Shown here in pieces: positions 7,991 through 16,041 of a DNA stretch of 64,000 bases (positions within the stretch are counted from its first letter, which is position 1; every line of letters begins with the position of its first letter). The DNA comes from Jiangella alkaliphila (GTDB taxonomy: Bacteria; Actinomycetota; Actinomycetes; Jiangellales; Jiangellaceae). The notes under the pieces were generated by a model, which worked only from the letters and a program-made list of their open reading frames with translations, ran no database searches and was not told the DNA's origin. Made by a program: the position numbers and the translations under genes. The stretch is from assembly GCF_900105925.1 (NCBI RefSeq), contig NZ_LT629791.1:744001-808000 (forward strand), written 5' to 3'.

Positions 7991-8686
7991 ATGACGCCGC
8001 GCCCCGACATCGAGGTCGTGGTCTTCGACATCCTCGGGACCATGGTCGACGAGCCCACCGGGATCAGGCAGGGCATCCGGGCCGCCCTCCCGGGTGTCGA
8101 CGACGCAACGACCGGCGCGCTGGCCGACCGGTGGTACCGCTACGTCGACGAGCAGCAGCAGGAGGTGCTCGCGGGCCACCGTCCCTACGCCGACAGCACC
8201 GTCATCGACCGCGAGGCGGCGGCGCTCGTCGCGGCCGAGGCCGGCGTCGACGACCCCGGCGTGACCGGCGCGCTGGCGGCCGCCGCGCAACGGCTGGAGC
8301 CGTGGGCCGACTCCGTCCGGGGGCTGGACCGCATCGCCGCGCACTTCCCGGTGGTCGGCCTGTCGAACGCCAGCCCCGTCGCACTGACCCGCATCAGCGC
8401 GCACGCCGGGCTGCGCTGGCACCAGCTGCTCTCCGCCGAGGCCGCATGGAGCTACAAGCCCGATCCCGAGGTCTACCGGCTCGCCATCCGCGCCACGGGG
8501 TGCGAGCCGGAGCGGCTGCTCATGGTCGCGGCGCACGCCTGGGACCTGCGCGGCGCGCAGGCCGTCGGCATGCGCACGGCGTACGTGGAGCGTCCGGTGG
8601 GCGATCCGCCCAGCCCGGCGGACTCCTTCGACCTGCTGGCGCCGAGCCTCGACGACCTGGCCGCGCTGCTGGAGCGCGACGTCTAG
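7991..8686 (+). CDS. HAD-superfamily hydrolase, haloacid dehalogenase type II-like
   Basis: A 231-residue HAD protein. Motif I is VVFDILGTMVD, with the nucleophilic aspartate at residue 12; motif II is VVGLSNAS; motif III is WSYKPDPEVYRLA; and motif IV is MVAAHAWDLRGAQAVGM. The AAHAWDL stretch and the RxGxxTAYV ending resemble L-2-haloacid dehalogenases, which hydrolyse 2-halo acids to 2-hydroxy acids, although many such proteins act on other or unknown substrates. The gene is divergent from the LuxR-ATPase regulator with about 40 bp between them, and appears leaderless. Confidence 0.85.
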   Translation: MTPRPDIEVVVFDILGTMVDEPTGIRQGIRAALPGVDDATTGALADRWYRYVDEQQQEVLAGHRPYADSTVIDREAAALVAAEAGVDDPGVTGALAAAAQRLEPWADSVRGLDRIAAHFPVVGLSNASPVALTRISAHAGLRWHQLLSAEAAWSYKPDPEVYRLAIRATGCEPERLLMVAAHAWDLRGAQAVGMRTAYVERPVGDPPSPADSFDLLAPSLDDLAALLERDV

Positions 8687-8720
8687 CACCCGCCGGCAGC
8701 CGACTCCACCGCCGCCAAAA

Positions 8721-8792
8721 GTTGATCTTGGAGTTCTTCGGCAATTGCTTGGCGATTTGTCCGATAGATGGCCTAACAACTCCAAGATCAAC
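8721..8792. repeat. 15-bp perfect inverted repeat with a 42-bp AT-richer loop
   Basis: GTTGATCTTGGAGTT (8721-8735) and AACTCCAAGATCAAC (8778-8792) are exact reverse complements. The loop between them is noticeably less GC-rich than the surrounding DNA. The element lies between the convergent HAD and LacI genes, so it could act as a bidirectional terminator. Its length, precision and base composition also fit a dispersed REP/MITE-like element. A related partial string (GAGTTGATCTTCTCG) occurs near 55402. Confidence 0.6.
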
Positions 8793-8823
8793 GGGGCGGC
8801 GGCCCGAAGATCCGTCTGCGCCT

Positions 8824-9822
8824 TCAGCCGGGCGGCGGGGCCGTGCTCTCGCGGGTGATCAGGGCAGTGGAGAGCTCGATGCGCAGCGGCTGGCCGGTGC
8901 CGGGCGGGTCGAGGACGGTGCGGATCGCGAGTCGGGCCATCTCGAGCAGCGGCTGGCGCACCGTGGTGAGCGCCGGCGACACCCACTCGCACAGCGCGAC
9001 GTCGTCGAAGCCGACGACGCTGAGCTGGTCGGGGACCCGCAGCCCGCGCCGGTGCGCCTCGGCGTAGACGCCGGTGGCCTGCAGGTCGGAGCCGGCGAAG
9101 ATGGCCGTCGGCGGGTCGGGCAGCTCCAGCAGCGCCCGGGCCTGGTCCTCGCCGCCGCCTGGGCGGAAGTCGCCGTAGCGGACGAGGGCGTCGTCGACCG
9201 GCAGCCCGGCCCGGCCGAGCGCCGCGCGATACCCCTCGACGCGCTGCTGGCTGCAGACCAGCTCCGGCGGCCCGGTGATGGCGGCGATGCGCCGGTGCCC
9301 GAGCCCGATCAGGTGCTCGGTGGCGGCCAGCGCACCGGCCCAGTTCGTGACGCCGACGGTCGGGATGGCGGGGTCGAACCCGCCGACCGGGTCGACCAGC
9401 ACGAACGGGATGCCGGCCGCGGTGAGCCGGCGGGCCCCGCCGGCCGGCAGCGGCGCCAGCGCGAGCAGCACGCCGTCGGAGCGCCTGGCAGTGACGCGGT
9501 CCAGCCAGCTCGCGTCATCGCGGCCCTCGGTCGAGGTGACGACGACGGCGGCACCGGCCCGGCGCGCCTCCTGCTCGGCCCCGCGCAGCACGTCCATCGA
9601 CCACGGCGTGTTCAGCTCGGAGATGACGAGGTCGATGAGGCCGGTGCGCTCCTCGACCCGGGTGCCGCGACGCTCGTAGCCGCGGGCGTCGAGCAGGTCC
9701 TGGACGCGGGCCCGGGTGGCCGGCGCGACCTCCGTCCGGCCGTTGAGCACCTTGCTGACCGTCGCCTCGGAGACGCCGGCCTCACGGGCGATCTCCGCGA
9801 TCGTCACGCGAGTGGTGGTCAC
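8824..9822 (-). CDS. LacI-family transcriptional regulator (pentose locus)
   Basis: A 332-residue LacI/PurR-type repressor. The N-terminal HTH and hinge are clear (VTIAEIAREAGVSEATVSKVLNGR, residues about 5-28), followed by a periplasmic-binding-like effector domain (GLIDLVISELNTPW, HLIGLGHRRIAAI, SVVGFDDVALCEWVSPALTTVRQP). The GTG at 9822 overlaps the stop of the upstream dehydratase gene as GTGA, so the two are co-translated. It probably represses its own operon and the divergent xylA; matching palindromes occur in both promoters. The effector is probably a pentose or its acid, by context only. Confidence 0.88.
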   Translation of the reverse strand: MTTTRVTIAEIAREAGVSEATVSKVLNGRTEVAPATRARVQDLLDARGYERRGTRVEERTGLIDLVISELNTPWSMDVLRGAEQEARRAGAAVVVTSTEGRDDASWLDRVTARRSDGVLLALAPLPAGGARRLTAAGIPFVLVDPVGGFDPAIPTVGVTNWAGALAATEHLIGLGHRRIAAITGPPELVCSQQRVEGYRAALGRAGLPVDDALVRYGDFRPGGGEDQARALLELPDPPTAIFAGSDLQATGVYAEAHRRGLRVPDQLSVVGFDDVALCEWVSPALTTVRQPLLEMARLAIRTVLDPPGTGQPLRIELSTALITRESTAPPPG

Positions 9823-10730
9823 GGTGCGGCACGCAGCCTGACGTCGTCGCGCGCGTCGACCAGCCACGACATCGCCTCGACGCCCTCGACGACGGGGTTG
9901 GCCAGCACGCCGACACCGCCGACCTCGATGCGGACGAAGTCGCCGGCGCGCAGCGTCCACGGCGCGGCCGGCACCAGGCAGGTGCCGGTCGACAGCACGG
10001 CGCCGTCGGGGAACACGTCGGCGCGCACCAGGAACGACACCAGCTCGTCGAACCGCCGGCGCAGCTGGCCGGTGCTCGCCGACCCCGACCAGTCCTCGGC
10101 ACCGTCGCGCACGATGCTCATCGAGACCGGCAGCGCGTACGGGTCGCCGACCTCCCACACCGGCCGGATGCCCGGGCCGACGGCGCACGCGCCGAGGTAG
10201 GCCTTGGCCTGCGGCAGGTAGAGCGGGTTCTCGCCCTCGATGGTGCGCGAGGAGACGTCGTTGCAGACGGTGAACCCGGCGATCTCGCCCTGCGCGGTGA
10301 CGACGACGGCGACCTCGGGCTCGGGCACGTCGATGCGGGAGTCGGCCCGGACGGCGACCGGCTCGCCGTGGCCGACCACCCGCCAGGCGACGGACTTGAA
10401 GAACAGCTCCGGCCGCTCGGCATCGTAGACCTGCTCGTAGACGGACGCGGCCCGCTCGCTCTCCTCGACCCGCGCCTCCTCGGACACCTTGTACGTGACG
10501 CCGCAGGCCCACACCTCGGTGCCGGCGTCGACCGGCGGCAGCATGGTGACGTCGGCGGCGGGGAACGCCGGCCCGCCGGCGCCCTCGACGACCGGCCGAA
10601 GCGACGCCACCGGCAGCCGCCACAGCGATCCGAGCGACTCGACGCCGTCCAGCGTGGTGACGGTGTCGCCGTCGAGCACCCCGACGCTCGCGACCGGGGA
10701 CGAGGGGGTGGCGAACCTGACCAGCAGCAC
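9819..10730 (-). CDS. FAH-family 2-keto-3-deoxy sugar acid dehydratase-like enzyme
   Basis: A fumarylacetoacetate hydrolase-fold protein of about 303 residues. It carries CGVTYKVSEEARVEES, YEQVYDAERPELFFK, the acidic metal site VPEPEVAVVV, FTVCNDVSSR and EGENPLYLPQAK. These recall the 2-keto-3-deoxy-arabinonate/xylonate dehydratases of oxidative pentose pathways, which form 2-oxoglutarate semialdehyde. I chose GTG 10730, preceded by GGAGAG, because the longer frame to 10790 would run through a convincing promoter (TTGACA, 18 nt, TACGGT) and a 13-bp palindrome. It heads a two-gene operon with the LacI gene and is divergent from xylA. Confidence 0.8.
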   Translation of the reverse strand: MLLVRFATPSSPVASVGVLDGDTVTTLDGVESLGSLWRLPVASLRPVVEGAGGPAFPAADVTMLPPVDAGTEVWACGVTYKVSEEARVEESERAASVYEQVYDAERPELFFKSVAWRVVGHGEPVAVRADSRIDVPEPEVAVVVTAQGEIAGFTVCNDVSSRTIEGENPLYLPQAKAYLGACAVGPGIRPVWEVGDPYALPVSMSIVRDGAEDWSGSASTGQLRRRFDELVSFLVRADVFPDGAVLSTGTCLVPAAPWTLRAGDFVRIEVGGVGVLANPVVEGVEAMSWLVDARDDVRLRAAP

Positions 10731-10753
10731 AGCGCTCTCCGTCCGAACGGCGA

Positions 10754-10803
10754 CCGAAAGTTTCGGAGCCGTCACCGTAACGAGCGTCACAGCCAGATGT
10801 CAA
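10754..10803 (-). promoter_or_regulatory. Promoter and LacI-type operator of the dehydratase-lacI operon
   Basis: On the minus strand TTGACA (10803-10798) and TACGGT (10779-10774) are separated by 18 nt. The perfect 13-bp palindrome CCGAAAGTTTCGG (10754-10766) sits at the expected transcription start, where bound repressor would block initiation. A near-copy of the palindrome lies before xylA. Confidence 0.7.
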
Positions 10804-10830
10804 CGGCGTGACATTCACCCACGTCCACCC

Positions 10831-10886
10831 TTGTGAACGCTCTCTACCCGGGCTTAGGGTGTCGGCGTATCTGAAGAAACTTTCGG
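10831..10886 (+). promoter_or_regulatory. xylA promoter with operator-like site
   Basis: TTGTGA (10831-10836) and TAGGGT (10855-10860) are 18 nt apart. AAGAAACTTTCGG (10874-10886) matches the palindrome of the divergent operon at 11 of 13 positions. It lies between the -10 and the ribosome-binding site (CTGGAGG), suiting repression. Confidence 0.65.
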
Positions 10887-10899
10887 CTGGAGGACGCGC

Positions 10900-12057
10900 A
10901 TGAACGACTACACCCCCACCCGCGAGGACAGGTTCTCCTTCGGCCTCTGGACGGTCGGCTGGGAGGGGGTGGACGTCTTCGGCGGCGCGGTACGGCCGCG
11001 GCTCGACCCCGCCACGGCGGTGCACAAGCTCGCCGAGCTCGGCGCCTACGGCATCACGTTCCACGACAACGACGTCATCCCGTTCGGGGCGTCGCCGTCC
11101 GAGCGCGATGCCGCGCTGAAGCCGTTCCGCCAGGCGCTGGACGAGACCGGCCTGCAGGTCCCGATGGTCACCACGAACCTGTTCTCGCACCCGGTCTTCC
11201 GCGACGGCGGCTTCACCAACAACGACCGAGACGTACGCCGGTTCGCCATCCGCAAGGCCGCCGACCAGCTCGACCTCGGTGCCGAGCTGGGCGCCAAGGT
11301 GTTCGTCGCCTGGGGCGGCCGCGAGGGCGCTGAGTCGGGCGCCGCCAAGGACATCAGGGCCGCGCTGGACCGCTACAAGGAGGCGTTCGACCTCCTCGGC
11401 CAGTACATCCTCGACCGCGGCTACGACATGAAGGTCGCCATCGAGCCGAAGCCGAACGAGCCGCGCGGCGACATCCTGCTGCCGACCATCGGCCACGCCA
11501 TCGCGTTCATCAACGAGCTCGAGCACCCCGAGATGGTCGGCCTCAACCCCGAGGTCGGGCACGAGGAGATGGCCTCGATGAACTACGCGCACGGCATCGC
11601 CCAGGCGCTGTGGCACGGCAAGCTCTTCCACATCGACCTCAACGGCCAGACCGGCCCGCGCTACGACCAGGACTTCCGGTTCGGCGCCGGCAACGCCCGC
11701 GGCGCGTTCTGGACCGTCGACGTCATCGAGTCCGGCGGCTACGACGGCCCGCGGCACTTCGACTTCAAGCCGCCGCGCACCGAGGACATCGAGGGCGTGT
11801 GGGCGTCGGCCGCGGGCTGCATGCGCAACTACCTGATCCTGCTCGAGAAGACCGCGGCGTTCCGCGCCGACCCCGAGGTCCAGGAGGCCCTGGTCGCCGC
11901 CCGGCTGGACCAGCTGGCCACGCCGACCGCGGCGCCGGGCGAGACCGTCGACTCGCTGCGGGCCGACGAGTTCGACCCCGAGGAAGCGGCGCAGCGCGGC
12001 ATGGCGTTCGAGCGGCTGGACCAGCTGGCGCTGGACTACCTGTACGGCGTGCGCTGA
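10900..12057 (+). CDS. xylA: Xylose isomerase
   Basis: A full-length 385-residue actinobacterial-type xylose isomerase, interconverting D-xylose and D-xylulose. Seen: YGITFHDND with catalytic H55; the metal-site regions [25 protein letters not shown] and [16 protein letters not shown]; and [12 protein letters not shown] strong CTGGAGG lies 7 nt before the ATG. The promoter carries a site like that of the divergent dehydratase-lacI operon, so xylose- or xylonate-dependent derepression is likely. No xylulokinase gene is next to it; what follows is a frameshifted arginase-family gene. Confidence 0.97.
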   Translation: MNDYTPTREDRFSFGLWTVGWEGVDVFGGAVRPRLDPATAVHKLAELGAYGITFHDNDVIPFGASPSERDAALKPFRQALDETGLQVPMVTTNLFSHPVFRDGGFTNNDRDVRRFAIRKAADQLDLGAELGAKVFVAWGGREGAESGAAKDIRAALDRYKEAFDLLGQYILDRGYDMKVAIEPKPNEPRGDILLPTIGHAIAFINELEHPEMVGLNPEVGHEEMASMNYAHGIAQALWHGKLFHIDLNGQTGPRYDQDFRFGAGNARGAFWTVDVIESGGYDGPRHFDFKPPRTEDIEGVWASAAGCMRNYLILLEKTAAFRADPEVQEALVAARLDQLATPTAAPGETVDSLRADEFDPEEAAQRGMAFERLDQLALDYLYGVR

Positions 12058-12066
12058 GATCGAGGA

Positions 12067-12970
12067 GTGGGCTGGTTCCTGCTCGGTGCTCCGTGGGACT
12101 GTTCGGCGTCGCTGCGAGGTGAGGCAGCGGCGCCGGGCGCGCTGCGAGCCGCCGGGCTGACCTCGCTGGTCGAGGCCGACCTCGGCGACGCCGCCACCCT
12201 CGTCGAGGGTGCGGAGCGGGACCCGGCGACCGGGGGTGCTGGCGCTGCCGGCGACCATCGCGGCGGCCCGGGCGCTGACGGCGTCGCTGGCCGCCGCGCT
12301 GCGGGACCGGCCGGGGTCGCGGCCGCTGGTCGTTGGCGGCGACTGCAGCCTGCTGCTCGGCGTGGTTCCGGCGCTGCTGACGGTGCTCGGTCCGGCCGGG
12401 TTGTGGTTCGCCGACGGCCACCCCGACTACCTCGACGGCGCGACATCCGACACCGGCGAGACGGCGGACATGGAGCTCGCCGTCCTCACCGGCGAGGGCG
12501 CGCCGCCACTGGTGTCGCTGGCCGGGACGGTCCCGATGGTCGACCCGTCCGCCGTCGTCCTGCTCGGGCACCGGACCACCGGCCTGGACCCCGCGTCGGC
12601 GGCGGAGGTGGGCCGGCTGCCGGCCACGCTGCACCGCATCGCCGCGCCGGAGCTGCTGGCCGACCCGGCGGCGACCGGGCGCACCGCCCGCGACCTGATC
12701 GACGACGGGGCCGGGACGGCCGGCTGCTGGCTGCACATCGACCTCGACGTGCTCGACCCGTCGGCACTGCCGGCCGTGACCTACCCGCAGTCCGGCGGGC
12801 CGGCGTGGGAGCAGCTGGCCGAGGCGCTCGCGCCGCTGGCGGCGTCGCCGCGGCTGCTCGGCCTCAGCGTCGCCGACTTCCGCCCCGACCTCGACCCGTC
12901 GGGCGACTACGCCGAGCGCGTCGTCGAGCTGCTACGCGGGATCGTCTCGGTCACTCCAGCCACTCGGTGA
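12067..12970 (+). pseudogene. Arginase/agmatinase-family protein, frameshifted
   Basis: The product is split between two frames. GTG 12067 opens a frame reading GWFLLGAPWDCSASLRGE and on to ERDPATG, the usual arginase-family N-terminus. The rest (VLALPATIAAARAL, VVGGDCSLLLG, WFADGHPDYLD, LHIDLDVLDPS) lies in the next frame. Reading the G5 run at 12232-12236 as G4 joins them exactly as ERDPATGVLALPA. The first metal histidine of the GGDHS motif is replaced by cysteine, as in many arginase-like proteins of unknown substrate. A base-call error in the homopolymer, a real mutation, or slippage would all explain the break. The 3' end overlaps the convergent cupin gene by 20 bp. Confidence 0.75.
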
Positions 12971-13301
12971 TGAACACCGGGCTGGCGTGGACGTCGGTCA
13001 TCTCCAGGCGTTCGGGGCCGGTCTTGGCGAACTTGTGCGGCACCTGGGCCGGCACGACGATGATCTGCCCGGCGCGGCCGACGAGCTCCTGGTCGCCGAC
13101 GGTGAACAGCGCCTGACCGCCGCGGATGACGAACGTCTCGTCGTAGGGGTGACGGTGCAGCCGCGGGCCGGCGCCGTCCTCGTCGGTGCTGACCAGGATG
13201 ACCGACACGCTGCCGCCGTGGTCGCGTCCCTCGAACTCCACCGCCGACCCGTCCAGCTCGATCGGCAGGTCGCTCTGGTCGACAACGGTGGCGCGGCTCA
13301 T
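12951..13301 (-). CDS. Small cupin-domain protein
   Basis: 116 residues forming a single conserved cupin barrel. Motif 1 (PRLHRHPYDETFVIRGG) supplies two histidines and a glutamate for metal binding; motif 2 (GQIIVVPAQVPHKF) supplies the last histidine. Such small cupins can be isomerases, dioxygenases or sugar-binding proteins; no function can be assigned. TACGAT (13313-13308 on the minus strand) is 6 nt before the ATG, which indicates a leaderless transcript. Its 3' end overlaps the end of the arginase-like frame. Confidence 0.82.
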   Translation of the reverse strand: MSRATVVDQSDLPIELDGSAVEFEGRDHGGSVSVILVSTDEDGAGPRLHRHPYDETFVIRGGQALFTVGDQELVGRAGQIIVVPAQVPHKFAKTGPERLEMTDVHASPVFITEWLE

Positions 13302-13351
13302 GCTCCGATCGTACGACCGCCGATCCCGTCGAGTCAGTGGCGGAGCGCCGG

Positions 13352-14281
13352 TCAGGCCTCTCCCGACCGACCGGTCGTGGTCCCGCGTGCCGGGTCCCGA
13401 GGCGAGGCCGGGTCGTCCAGAAGGGCCAGCAGTCCTCTGATGAGCGGGCGGTCGTCATCGGTGCGCCAGACGAGATGCAGCGTCGTGGAGGTGGCGGTCA
13501 GCCGGCGGGCCGCGACACCCGCGCGGTGCAGCATGCGGTAGGAGTCAGTCATGACGGCCCCGCCGAAGCCGGCTGCGACAAGGGCGAGAATCGTCTGGAT
13601 GCTGCGCCCCTCCGCAGCGATCTGCGGCACGATCCCGGCCCGGTGGCACAGCGCGATGATCTCGTCGTAAGACTGCGGCGACGCCTCCCGCGGCCAGAGG
13701 ACGAGCGGAATGTCGCGTAGGACGGCGACGGGCACCGGTTCGGCGGCCCTCGCGAACGCATGACTGGCAGGCAGAAAGAGTGACAGCGGTTCTCGGGTCC
13801 AGATCCGGCGGGCGAGACGGGCGTCACGCAGCGGCAGGCGTTGCACGGCGACGTCGACACCTCCGTCGAGCACGCCGGCGGACATGTCGGCGTCGTCGAA
13901 CAGGTCGACGAGGCGGAGGTCGACATCCGGTAGCTCCGCCCGAATGCGGCCGAGGGCTTGTCCGAGGGGACCGTTGATGGCCGATCCGGCGAACGCGATC
14001 GTCAGCCGGCCGCGTTTACCGAGGGCGGCCAGGCGGACGTCGTCCAGCACCGCGTCGGCTTCCGCAAGCACCTTCCCGGCCCGTTGCACCAACGCGTCAC
14101 CGGCGGCGGTGGGCACGAGCCCGCGGCCCGCTCGGCTGAACAATTCGACGTCAAGTTGCCGTTCGAGCTGCCGCAGCTGCCGGCTCAGCGTCGGCTGGGT
14201 CAGGTGCATCCTGCGAGCGGCGGCGCTGATGGATCCCTCCTCCGCGATCGCGACCACATAGCCGAGCAACCGAAGATCCAC
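13352..14281 (-). CDS. LysR-family transcriptional regulator
   Basis: 309 residues. The N-terminal winged HTH (AIAEEGSISAAARRMHLTQPTLSRQLRQLERQL broken over residues 10-44) is followed by a LysR substrate-binding domain (GRLTIAFAGSAINGPLG onward). The GTG at 14281 is preceded by GGAGG with a 5-nt gap. It is divergent from the racemase/hydratase pair, the classical LysR arrangement, and probably activates them in response to a pathway intermediate. The last 25 or so residues are disordered. Confidence 0.9.
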   Translation of the reverse strand: MDLRLLGYVVAIAEEGSISAAARRMHLTQPTLSRQLRQLERQLDVELFSRAGRGLVPTAAGDALVQRAGKVLAEADAVLDDVRLAALGKRGRLTIAFAGSAINGPLGQALGRIRAELPDVDLRLVDLFDDADMSAGVLDGGVDVAVQRLPLRDARLARRIWTREPLSLFLPASHAFARAAEPVPVAVLRDIPLVLWPREASPQSYDEIIALCHRAGIVPQIAAEGRSIQTILALVAAGFGGAVMTDSYRMLHRAGVAARRLTATSTTLHLVWRTDDDRPLIRGLLALLDDPASPRDPARGTTTGRSGEA

Positions 14282-14330
14282 CTATACCTCCAAGGCATGG
14301 CAACCATATCAATCGATGCCTCGGGATAGG
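14281..14330. promoter_or_regulatory. LysR-type inverted repeats in a divergent promoter region
   Basis: AGGCAT (14293-14298) and ATGCCT (14316-14321) form a spaced inverted repeat, nested in an outer pair CCTAT (14281) and ATAGG (14326-14330). The location between lysR and the divergent racemase gene fits a LysR recognition site that also covers the regulator's own start. Confidence 0.45.
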
Positions 14331-14394
14331 AGGCTACTCGTGCACCGGCGAGGATGAGTGGTGTCCAGCCCATCGGAACCTCGGAGCCGTCGTC

Positions 14395-15117
14395 ATGCAT
14401 CTCGGCATCCTCGCCCACAGCACCGAAGGCGCGGCGCTGTGTTTTCTCACCTACTGCGAGGAGGGCTTCCGCCGGACGGGCCGCAACGAGCACCCGGACG
14501 TGACCCTCGACTACACCGCTTTCGGTTTCAGCATGGCCGCGTGGGAGGCCGGCGACCACGCGTCGGTCCGGGCGACGTTGGCGCGGAGTGCAGAGCGGCT
14601 CGCCCAGGCAGGCGCGGACTTCTTCGTCTGCCCCGACAACACCGCTCACCTGGCACTCGAAGTGCCGGGTGAGGCCCTTGCGCTGCCGGGGCTGCACATC
14701 GCTGACGTCGTCGCCGACGAGGCAGACCGCCAGGGCCGCACCCGCGTCGGCGTGCTCGGCACGAAGTTCACGATGGACGGACCGATCTACCCGCGCGCGC
14801 TGACTCGGCGCGGCATCGCCGCCGAGTTCCCGGACGCCGACGACCGACGGATCGTCGACGAGATCATCTTCAAGGAACTGGTGAACGGCGTCGTCACCGA
14901 CGCATCCCGCGACGAGTACGTTCGAATCATCACGCAGCTGGCCGAACGGGGCTGCGACGCGGTTGCCCTGGTCTGCACCGAGATCCCGATCCTGATCGGC
15001 CCTGAGGACTCACCACTGCCCGTCCTCGACTCGACCCGCCTGGTGGCGCAGGCCGCATACGAGGTCGCGGTGGGCGACAGGCCGATGCCCGCCTGGCGCG
15101 GCGGACCGAGCCGGTGA
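14395..15117 (+). CDS. Aspartate/glutamate racemase-superfamily protein
   Basis: 240 residues with the two catalytic cysteines of the superfamily: C79 in FVCPDNTAH and C194 in LVCTEIPIL. Other family marks are MHLGILAHSTEGA at the N-terminus and GVLGTKFTMDGPIY in the middle. Members racemise Asp, Glu or hydantoins, or isomerise maleate. Pairing with a 2-keto-4-pentenoate hydratase suggests a role in a degradation pathway rather than cell-wall D-amino acid supply, by inference. Its stop overlaps or nearly abuts the next gene. Confidence 0.85.
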   Translation: MHLGILAHSTEGAALCFLTYCEEGFRRTGRNEHPDVTLDYTAFGFSMAAWEAGDHASVRATLARSAERLAQAGADFFVCPDNTAHLALEVPGEALALPGLHIADVVADEADRQGRTRVGVLGTKFTMDGPIYPRALTRRGIAAEFPDADDRRIVDEIIFKELVNGVVTDASRDEYVRIITQLAERGCDAVALVCTEIPILIGPEDSPLPVLDSTRLVAQAAYEVAVGDRPMPAWRGGPSR

Positions 15118-15152
15118 CGGCGCCCGGGAGGCAGGGCCGGACGGGAATCCCG

Positions 15153-15998
15153 ATGGACGATCGTGACGTGCGGGACGCGGCGGCTGCCCTGCTCGGCGTG
15201 TATCGAACCGGTTCGCCGATCGCTCCCCTGAGCGAGAGGTATCCCGACGCCACGCTCGTCGACGCGTACCGCATCCAGCAGGAGCAGGTTCGGGCCTGGA
15301 CCACGAGCGGCGACCTGATCCGCGGCCACAAGATCGGCCTGGTCTCCGCTGCGCTCCAGGAGCAGATGGGCGTGCACGAGCCCGACTACGGTCATCTGAC
15401 GGCGAGCATGTTCCATCCGGCGGACCAGCCCGTCCCGGCGCACTCGTTCATCCAGCCGCGGATCGAACCGGAGCTGGCGTTCGTGCTCGAGTCCTCCCTC
15501 CAGGGACCGGGCGTGACCGTCGCCGAGGCGGCACAGGCAGTCGAGTACGCCGTGCCCGCTCTGGAGATCGTCGACTCGCGGATCGCGGACTGGCGGATCT
15601 CGATCGTGGACACGATCGCCGACAACGCTTCGAGCGGCGGTGTCGTTCTCGGTGATACCCCGATCAGCCCGGAGGAGCTGGCCGGGATGTCGAGCACTTG
15701 CAGCCTGTCACGCAACGGTGAAGTCCTGGAGACCGGCACTGCGCAAACGCTGCTCGGATCACCGCTCGACTCGCTGACCTGGCTGGCGAACACGCTCGGC
15801 TTGCTCGGCGTCGGCCTCGAGCCCGGGCACGTCGTGCTGTCCGGCTCCCTGACCCGAACCGTCCCGGTCGACTCCGGCGACACCTTCACCGCCGACATAG
15901 CCGGCATCGGCCGCGTGACGGCGTTCATGTCCTCTCCGCTGCGGCTGGCTGCTCCAGCGACGAGAGACGAGGACGACGTGGACGAGGACCTGCGCTGA
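15153..15998 (+). CDS. 2-Keto-4-pentenoate hydratase (MhpD) family protein
   Basis: About 281 residues. The family signature is clear: APLSERYPDATLVDAYRIQ, GHKIGLVSAALQEQMGVHEPDYG, the acidic metal site RIEPELAFVLE, ALEIVDSRI and a C-terminal TADIAGIG. Hydratases of this group add water to 2-hydroxypentadienoate-type products of meta-cleavage; related decarboxylases share the fold. The ATG at 15153 begins at the usual family position, but GTG 15114, which overlaps the racemase stop as GTGA, would also work and would couple translation. It is co-transcribed with the racemase. Confidence 0.87.
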   Translation: MDDRDVRDAAAALLGVYRTGSPIAPLSERYPDATLVDAYRIQQEQVRAWTTSGDLIRGHKIGLVSAALQEQMGVHEPDYGHLTASMFHPADQPVPAHSFIQPRIEPELAFVLESSLQGPGVTVAEAAQAVEYAVPALEIVDSRIADWRISIVDTIADNASSGGVVLGDTPISPEELAGMSSTCSLSRNGEVLETGTAQTLLGSPLDSLTWLANTLGLLGVGLEPGHVVLSGSLTRTVPVDSGDTFTADIAGIGRVTAFMSSPLRLAAPATRDEDDVDEDLR

Positions 15999-16041
15999 TG
16001 GACGTGCCGCGGCGCCCGGGCGCCGCCGGACCACCCTCCCG

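Noticed and set aside
10868-10882. CGTATCTGAAGAAAC before xylA resembles the van box
   Set aside because: Only partial similarity, no 11-bp repeat, no downstream GGCAACA, and unrelated gene context.
16009-16026. 18-bp perfect GC palindrome between the hydratase and GH1 gene ends
   Set aside because: It could help termination, but with no loop and only G/C bases in a GC-rich context it is weak evidence; not listed as a feature.
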